A DNA stretch of 7,938 bases from positions 1-7,938 of the forward strand of contig JAHFVB010000223.1 in NCBI GenBank assembly GCA_023264755.1, read 5' to 3'. Source of the DNA: Mycobacterium sp. Lineage in GTDB: Bacteria; Actinomycetota; Actinomycetes; Mycobacteriales; Mycobacteriaceae. Position numbers and translations under genes: made by a program. Below are positions 1 through 4,169 of the stretch, piece by piece. Below the pieces are notes generated by a model. That model had not been told where the DNA came from. It saw only the letters and a program-made list of their open reading frames with translations, and searched no databases. Positions within the stretch are counted from its first letter, which is position 1. Every line of letters starts with the position of its first letter.

Positions 1-1
1 C

Positions 2-1213
2 GCGCGACCGGACTCGCCGCCGCGCTACGGCCCTCCGCCTGGTACGCCACGCGACACCGGTCCACTCGGCGCGCCGGTTCGGCCGGACCTCCCGCCGCAA
101 CCACAGTGGGGTCCACCCCCTGCCTGGTCACCACCACAGCCACCCCAACAGCCACCGCGCGGACCCCGTCCGCCCGCCCCGCCCAACGCAGGGCAGCTGC
201 CGCACGGCAGCTGGCCGAATCCGGCCTACCCGGCCGACTCGCGAGCGGCCCAGCCACCGCTGGCCGGCTCCTATGCCGATCGGATTAGGGCCGACCAACT
301 GGTGCCCACACCACGCGTCCCACCGTCCTCCGGCTGGCGGCGCGCGTTGTACCGGGCCACGTTCGGGCTCGTCAACGTGGGGCCCTCGGCCGAAGAGCTC
401 CGCCAGGCCGAACAGGAAGCGCGCATCAAGGCGGTGCTGCGGGGCCACTACAAGATCGGCGTGATGGGCAAGGGCGGGGTCGGCAAGACGACGATGTCGG
501 CCAGCATCGGGTCGATCTTCGCCGAGCTACGCCAGGAAGACCGCGTCGTCGCGATCGATGCCGATACCTCGTTCGGCAAGCTCGGCAGCCGGGTCGACCC
601 GAAGGCGACGGGTTCATACTGGGAGCTCGCGACCGACCAGCACCTCGAGACGTTCGCCGACGTCCGCAGCCGGGTGGGGAACAACGCGGCCGGCTTGTTC
701 GTGCTGGCCGGCGAGGCCAGCCCGGCCCGCAGACGGGTGCTCGATCCGGCGATCTACCGGGAGGCCACCTCGCGGCTGGACCGCTACTTCACCATCTCGA
801 TCGTCGATTGCAGTTCGACCATGGACTCACCCGTCACCCAGGAAGTGCTGCGCGACCTCGACGCCCTCGTCGTGGTGTCCTCGCCATGGGTCGACGGCGC
901 CGCCACCGCCGGGCAGACCATGGACTGGCTGGCCAACCGTGGCTTGACCGGCCTATTGCGGCGAACCGTGGTGGTACTCAACGACTCCGACGGCCACGCC
1001 GACAAGCGCACCCGCGGCATTCTGGCGCAGCAGTTCGCTGGGCAGGGCCAGGTCGTCGTCGAGGTGCCGTTCGACGGGCACCTCCGGCCGGGCGGCGTCA
1101 TCGCGGGCACCACCGAACTGGCTCCTGCGACGCGGCGCAAGTTCATCGAGATCGCGGCGGCGCTGGCCGAGCACTTTCCGCCCAACGACGAGCACGGCCG
1201 CGACCGCCACTAA
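2..1213 (+). CDS. ESX-associated MinD/ParA-like P-loop ATPase (EspI/Rv3860 type), 5' truncated
   Basis: The frame is open from the left edge to a TAA stop, giving 403 visible codons; the true start lies outside the window. The first ~100 residues are rich in Pro, Gln and Ala and look disordered. A short basic stretch follows (GWRRALYRATFGLVNVGPSA), typical of EspI-like ESX proteins. Next comes a MinD/SIMIBI ATPase domain. Its deviant Walker A is GKGGVGKTT at about visible residues 156-164, IDADTSFGKL near 185-194 matches the MinD A' region, and IVDCSS near 257-262 matches the next conserved strand. In the family, such ATPases accompany type VII secretion loci and are cytoplasmic; EspI has been linked to ESX-1 control. 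Which paralogue this is (EspI, Rv3860-like or Rv3888c-like) cannot be settled here. It sits tail to tail with espM, 4 bp apart, which supports an ESX-1 link by context only. Confidence 0.85.
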   Translation, partial: ARPDSPPRYGPPPGTPRDTGPLGAPVRPDLPPQPQWGPPPAWSPPQPPQQPPRGPRPPAPPNAGQLPHGSWPNPAYPADSRAAQPPLAGSYADRIRADQLVPTPRVPPSSGWRRALYRATFGLVNVGPSAEELRQAEQEARIKAVLRGHYKIGVMGKGGVGKTTMSASIGSIFAELRQEDRVVAIDADTSFGKLGSRVDPKATGSYWELATDQHLETFADVRSRVGNNAAGLFVLAGEASPARRRVLDPAIYREATSRLDRYFTISIVDCSSTMDSPVTQEVLRDLDALVVVSSPWVDGAATAGQTMDWLANRGLTGLLRRTVVVLNDSDGHADKRTRGILAQQFAGQGQVVVEVPFDGHLRPGGVIAGTTELAPATRRKFIEIAAALAEHFPPNDEHGRDRH

Positions 1214-1217
1214 GAGG

Positions 1218-2336
1218 TCAGTCCAGCGCCGCGATCAAGGCTTCGATCGACGCCGCCGACGGCGCGGCCACCGGTTGTTCCGTTTCGGCGTGGGCGATCG
1301 CGTCCTCCGGCACCCCTGCGGCTTGGGCTGTTTCGGCGATCGTGAGGTTGGCGCGTCTGCGGGCGGCGTAGACGCGTTGCCCCAATGTCGCCGTCGGTGC
1401 GGCGGCGGCGAGCATGGTCAACTCGTCGAGTTCGCGGCGCACCAGGCTCAACGCCTTGATCAGCGGCGGCGTGACCCGCCCGATCCGCGCGGCGCGGGCG
1501 GCCACCTGTTCGAGCTGCCGTAGATCGGTCAGGATCGCCGTCACCCGCGGGGTGAAGTCCGGGTCGTCCAGTGGCGGCAGCGCGTCGATGGTCGCGCCGA
1601 GCGTGTTGACCGCAGCCTCGACGGCTTGGGCTATCAAGGGCGCCTCGTCGGCGCCGGCGCCGGCGACGGGCATGCTGGGTTCGGTCGGGGGCGCTTCGGC
1701 CACCCCGTCCCTCAACTTTGCGATGGTGCCGGGCGGCCACTGGAGCACTTCCTCGAGCTTGGCTCGGGTGCGGTCGCGCGGCCAGCTCCTGCCTTTCTCA
1801 AAGGCTATGAGCGCGCCGGCGTTGATGATTCCGTCGGCGGCCAGGCTGCGCTGGCTGATGTCGAGCTCACGGCGCCGCGCCGCGGCGGCGGCGCCCGCCC
1901 GCACCATGCCGGGGTGCAGCGCCACCGTGGAGTCCTCGTCCTCCGGCGCCACCAAGGTGGTGCGCTCCGCATCGTCCGCAGCGCCGACCGGCGCTGGGCG
2001 GACGGCAACCTTGGCCGGAATCACCTCGAACTGCACGGTAGGTCCGGCGACCGGATCTCCGAGCCGCACCGCCATCCCGTCGGTAACGGCCACCGAATGA
2101 GCGCGCGAGGTTCCGAGGAACATTCCGTTCATGCTCGTGTCGACGGCGCGCCAGGTGCCGTCGACGAACTCCACTCGGACGTGTACGCGGGAGATGCGGG
2201 CATCGTCGATCTTCACCTGGGCGTGGGGGTCGCGGCCGATGGTCGCGACCCCAGCGCGCGGAGAAACTACGTGGGAGCGCCCGTTGGCCATGACGACCAA
2301 CGAGCCTGGTTCCAGACTCGAGCCTGGTCTCGTCAT
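1218..2336 (-). CDS. espM: EspM-like transcription regulator: FHA domain plus two helix-turn-helix regions
   Basis: This 372-residue protein closely resembles what I remember of M. tuberculosis Rv3863 (EspM), most clearly in the stretch around RRRELDISQRSLAADGIIN. Domains in order: an FHA domain at ~20-105 with the phosphothreonine-binding signature residues G34-R35, S49, H52 and N70-G71; an acidic linker with T126-T127; an Xre-like HTH at ~144-183; a coiled, Ala/Leu-rich region at ~230-310; and a second HTH-like segment at ~319-352. EspM is known in M. marinum to bind the whiB6 promoter and regulate ESX-1 gene expression. Divergence from whiB6 matches the M. tuberculosis arrangement. The ATG has GGAG directly next to it with no spacer, a poor ribosome site, so the start may be wrong. 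An internal ATG at residue 16 (codon 2289-2291) is the alternative and would still keep the FHA domain whole. Confidence 0.88.
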   Translation of the reverse strand: MTRPGSSLEPGSLVVMANGRSHVVSPRAGVATIGRDPHAQVKIDDARISRVHVRVEFVDGTWRAVDTSMNGMFLGTSRAHSVAVTDGMAVRLGDPVAGPTVQFEVIPAKVAVRPAPVGAADDAERTTLVAPEDEDSTVALHPGMVRAGAAAAARRRELDISQRSLAADGIINAGALIAFEKGRSWPRDRTRAKLEEVLQWPPGTIAKLRDGVAEAPPTEPSMPVAGAGADEAPLIAQAVEAAVNTLGATIDALPPLDDPDFTPRVTAILTDLRQLEQVAARAARIGRVTPPLIKALSLVRRELDELTMLAAAAPTATLGQRVYAARRRANLTIAETAQAAGVPEDAIAHAETEQPVAAPSAASIEALIAALD

Positions 2337-2667
2337 CTCCGGTGGTGCTTCACGTCGAGTCTCCGTGCCTCAGTGCGGTGGGGTAATCGTAGGCCAAATC
2401 CGATGCACCGCTATGGCTTGACCTGAACTTACCCGAAGCGTTACCACGCACTGGACGGCGATTCCGCGACCCGAAACCGTCTCAACGCTACGGCTTTGCG
2501 AAGACGCGGATCCGTCCCCAATCCCGCCCTTCACTGGTCGCATTCTGGGTCTCCACCTGCACAAAATCTGTCGCATGACCGGTAAGTCGGCCCCTTTGAA
2601 TACGGCTCAGTCGCGGCGCACCGGCCCTCAACTGACCGGTGCCACGGTTTCCCGTCGCGCCTAACTG

Positions 2668-2696
2668 TTGCATCGCTACGGTTCATGCGCTACATT
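2668..2696 (+). promoter_or_regulatory. Predicted whiB6 promoter (SigA-like)
   Basis: A -35 box TTGCAT (2668-2673) and a -10 box TACATT (2691-2696) are separated by exactly 17 bp. Transcription would start near 2703, leaving a leader of about 45 nt before the ATG at 2748, with a GAGGGAG ribosome site in it. This start point lies downstream of the alternative ATG at 2685, so that ATG would not be in the mRNA. The third CGCTAYGGYTY element (2674-2684) fills the spacer, a place where a bound regulator could act on RNA polymerase. Confidence 0.6.
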
Positions 2697-2733
2697 TTCT
2701 CCATCGCGCCGCATCGGACTGCAGCGCTTGTAC

Positions 2734-2740
2734 GAGGGAG
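2734..2740 (+). promoter_or_regulatory. Ribosome binding site deciding the whiB6 start
   Basis: GAGGGAG sits 7 nt before the ATG at 2748. No comparable purine-rich site precedes the in-frame ATG at 2685, so this site favours the shorter protein. Confidence 0.65.
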
Positions 2741-2747
2741 ACACACC

Positions 2748-3059
2748 ATGACCGCAGTAGCACTGGACGGCCTGCCCATCGGCGAATGCACTCGCAACCC
2801 CGAGCGCTGGACGTCGGCCGCCGACGACGAGGCCAAGTCCATCTGCCGCATGTGCCCCCGCCGGTGGGCCTGCGCCCGCGAGGCGGTCGAACTGCCCAAG
2901 GCCGAAGGGCTGTGGGCCGGCGTCGTCATCCCGGAAGGCGGCCGCGGTCGGGGCCACGCGCTCCGCCAGCTGCGCGACCTCGCCGAGCGCAACGGTTACC
3001 ACGTCCGCGCCCGGCGCGTCTTCTTGGAGCCGATGGAACCACTGCTGGAAGCGTCCTGA
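2748..3059 (+). CDS. whiB6: WhiB6-type iron-sulfur transcriptional regulator
   Basis: The protein is 103 residues from the preferred start. It has the four WhiB cluster cysteines C14, C33, C36 and C42 (C-x18-C-x2-C-x5-C), then the turn motif GLWAGVVIP at ~54-62 and a basic C-terminal part rich in Arg that would contact DNA. The sequence DDEAK..C..CPRRW.CAR..V followed by GLWAGVVIPE matches my memory of M. tuberculosis WhiB6 (Rv3862c). WhiB6 binds a [4Fe-4S] cluster that responds to O2/NO and regulates ESX-1 and other genes, probably with SigA. Divergence from espM supports the assignment. An in-frame ATG at 2685 gives a 124-residue form beginning MRYIFS, similar to the annotated M. tuberculosis start. 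I prefer 2748 because it has a ribosome site and because the predicted -10 box overlaps the longer reading. Confidence 0.92.
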   Translation: MTAVALDGLPIGECTRNPERWTSAADDEAKSICRMCPRRWACAREAVELPKAEGLWAGVVIPEGGRGRGHALRQLRDLAERNGYHVRARRVFLEPMEPLLEAS

Positions 3060-3068
3060 CCGACCTCG

Positions 3069-3106
3069 CCCTCGCTGCCGGTCGATCGAGGGGGCGGCAG
3101 CGGGGG
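3069..3106 (+). terminator. Stem-loop just after whiB6
   Basis: CCCTCGCTGCCG (3069-3080) pairs with CGGCAGCGGGGG (3095-3106), giving a 12-bp stem with one G-U pair and a 14-nt loop. It begins 10 nt after the whiB6 stop. There is no U-tract, as is common for proposed mycobacterial terminators. Confidence 0.4.
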
Positions 3107-3258
3107 TGACTCCGGACCGACACCCACGTCCGGCCGGAATACTCCCGGCCAGCGCCGACGTTGAGCCAGTGACGGTGTCGGACTTGCCCCGGGTACCACC
3201 CCAGAAATGTCGCCGCGAGCGACCACTTGCCGAGAGGCGCACTTCCGGCATCGTCACC

Positions 3259-3289
3259 CGAGCCGCCGATGCACCGCATCGGCGGCTCG
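3259..3289 (+). terminator. Perfect 14-bp hairpin, probable terminator
   Basis: CGAGCCGCCGATGC (3259-3272) and its exact reverse complement (3276-3289) flank a 3-nt loop ACC. Only a short mixed tail follows (ATCGTTGTG), so it would be a U-poor intrinsic terminator. Because the stem is symmetric it could act on either strand. It separates whiB6 from the next gene and lies 200 nt after the whiB6 stop. The 316-bp gap 3060-3375 otherwise holds the first stem-loop, the tandem repeat at 3308-3337 and the promoter of the EVE-domain gene, with no convincing gene. Confidence 0.55.
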
Positions 3290-3307
3290 ATCGTTGTGCC
3301 GCCCGGA

Positions 3308-3337
3308 GCTGTGGATGAACCCGCGGCTGTGGATGAA
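3308..3337. repeat. Tandem 12-bp repeat resembling DnaA boxes
   Basis: GCTGTGGATGAA occurs at 3308-3319 and again at 3326-3337, an 18-bp period. Read on the minus strand, each contains TCATCCACA, one mismatch from the DnaA-box consensus TTATCCACA. The repeats lie 26 bp before the -10 box of the EVE-domain gene, so they could be an operator for that gene or DnaA contacts. Two copies alone do not make an origin. Confidence 0.5.
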
Positions 3338-3363
3338 TTCCGGCCGGTGTCGGCCCCCACTTC

Positions 3364-3369
3364 TAGCGT
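3364..3369 (+). promoter_or_regulatory. -10 box for a leaderless EVE-domain transcript
   Basis: TAGCGT fits TANNNT and ends exactly 6 nt before the ATG at 3376, so transcription would begin at the start codon. No ribosome site precedes the ATG and no clear -35 box is visible. Confidence 0.5.
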
Positions 3370-3375
3370 GGCGCC

Positions 3376-3789
3376 ATGACGTACTGGATAAACACCGTCA
3401 GTCGCGGACACGTTCAGCGTGGCGTGGCAGGCGGATTCACCCAAGCCAACCACGGCAAGCCACACATGTTGCGCCGGATGGCGCGCGGCGACTGGATCGC
3501 CTTCTACTCACCCAAGACCGACTACCCCGACGGCCCGGCCCTGCAGGCCTTCACCGCCATCGGCCAAGTGGCCGACGACGAGGTGTACCGGGCCGACCTT
3601 AACCCGGAGTTCCAGCCATGGCGGCGCAAGGTCGACTTCCTGCCGGTTGCGGAGACGCCCATTCACCCGTTGCTCGACCAGCTCGGCTTCATCACGGACA
3701 AGTCCCGCTGGGGCTACCGGTTCCGATTCGGGGTGTTCCAGATCGACGAGTCCGACTTCGCCGTGATTCGCACGGCGATGACGGGCTGA
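3376..3789 (+). CDS. EVE-domain (UPF0310-like, PUA-fold) protein
   Basis: This 137-residue protein is essentially one EVE domain. It has YWINTVSRGHV at the N-terminus, QANHGKPHMLRRMARGDW at ~23-40, YSPK at 44-47, QAFTAIGQV at ~57-65, and the C-terminal WGYRFRFGVFQI around 112-123. EVE domains have the PUA fold and are known or proposed to bind modified bases in DNA or RNA. The exact target in mycobacteria is not established to my knowledge. The domain ends with the protein, so nothing is fused to it (no helicase or nuclease). The ATG is chosen because the conserved YWI strand begins two residues later, and because of the leaderless promoter. The small acetyltransferase gene follows 25 bp downstream on the same strand. 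Confidence 0.85.
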   Translation: MTYWINTVSRGHVQRGVAGGFTQANHGKPHMLRRMARGDWIAFYSPKTDYPDGPALQAFTAIGQVADDEVYRADLNPEFQPWRRKVDFLPVAETPIHPLLDQLGFITDKSRWGYRFRFGVFQIDESDFAVIRTAMTG

Positions 3790-3802
3790 ACCGCAGCTGG
3801 GC

Positions 3803-3808
3803 TACCGT
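3803..3808 (+). promoter_or_regulatory. -10 box for a leaderless acetyltransferase transcript
   Basis: TACCGT fits TANNNT and is followed by 6 nt and then the GTG at 3815, the same spacing as in front of the EVE gene. The acetyltransferase may therefore be transcribed on its own as well as by read-through. Confidence 0.45.
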
Positions 3809-3814
3809 GGACCC

Positions 3815-4168
3815 GTGAGCAACGTCGAGGCGCAACCCGACCCCGAGGCGCTCTCGAGCATGACCGCGACCACCCCCGACAAGACCGGGGCACCCACCAC
3901 CGTGACCTCCGAGCCCGGCCGCTTCACCATCTCGGTCGACGGTCGAACGGTCGGATTCGCCGAGTTCAGCGATCGCACCGGCCGGCGCACCTTCTTCCAC
4001 ACCGAGGTGGATCCCGCGTTTCAGGGTCGCGGCCTAGCCTCCATCGTGGTGAAGGCCGCCTTGGACGCCACGCGGGACGCCGGGTTGCGCATCGTCGCAC
4101 CCTGTTCGATGGTCGCCGACTACCTCGCGAAGAGCGGGGCCTACGCCGAGCTCGTCGATCCGGCCTAG
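3815..4168 (+). CDS. Small GNAT-family N-acetyltransferase (YjdJ/COG2388-like)
   Basis: This is a short, single-domain GNAT of 117 residues from a GTG start. After ~35 low-complexity residues come the strands FTISVDGRTVGFAEF (37-51) and TFFHTEVDP (59-67). The acetyl-CoA motif Q70-G-R-G-L-A75 follows with its helix SIVVKAALDATRDAGL, then LRIVAPCSMVADYLAKSG (91-108). That order and the C-terminal aPxC-x-V-x-Y pattern match the small YjdJ-like GNAT group, whose substrates are mostly unknown. C97 sits at the position of a conserved Cys in that group. The start at 3815 is supported by the TACCGT box; an ATG at 3860 (residue 16) would also keep the domain whole. The stop codon is 1 bp from the stop of the convergent cyclase gene. 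Confidence 0.83.
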   Translation: MSNVEAQPDPEALSSMTATTPDKTGAPTTVTSEPGRFTISVDGRTVGFAEFSDRTGRRTFFHTEVDPAFQGRGLASIVVKAALDATRDAGLRIVAPCSMVADYLAKSGAYAELVDPA

Positions 4169-4169
4169 C

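Larger units (their letters stand above)
2337..2747. promoter_or_regulatory. Divergent espM-whiB6 regulatory region
   Basis: This is a 411-bp gap between the espM start and the preferred whiB6 start, visibly less GC-rich than its flanks, with no convincing gene. It contains three copies of an 11-bp element CGCTAYGGYTY (2409-2419, 2486-2496, 2674-2684), two TGACCGGT octamers (2576-2583, 2633-2640), and the whiB6 promoter near its right end. For espM, TACGAT on the minus strand (2386-2391) is a possible -10 box without a clear -35. By analogy with M. marinum and M. tuberculosis, this is where EspM (and PhoP for whiB6) would bind. No PhoP site was confidently seen. Confidence 0.6.

Noticed and set aside
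1414..2426. Long plus-strand open frames opposite espM (e.g. 1414-2100 and 1626-2426).
   Set aside because: They lie antisense to a gene with clear FHA and HTH motifs, show no domain character, and are Arg/Gly/Ala-rich as expected for opposite frames in GC-rich DNA.
2685..2747. Longer whiB6 N-terminus from ATG 2685.
   Set aside because: It has no ribosome site and overlaps the predicted -10 box; kept as an alternative start, not the main call.
2639..3257. Open frames overlapping whiB6 in other frames (2639-3109 plus, 2676-3257 minus).
   Set aside because: They are shadows of whiB6, whose cysteine spacing and GLWAGVVIP motif are decisive.
3308..3337. Replication origin.
   Set aside because: There are only two imperfect DnaA-like boxes, with no AT-rich region and no dnaA/dnaN/rep gene nearby.
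3106..3602. Small open frames 3106-3318 and 3207-3602 in the gap after whiB6.
   Set aside because: They contain the hairpin and the tandem repeat, have no ribosome site or family match, and the second overlaps the EVE gene out of frame.
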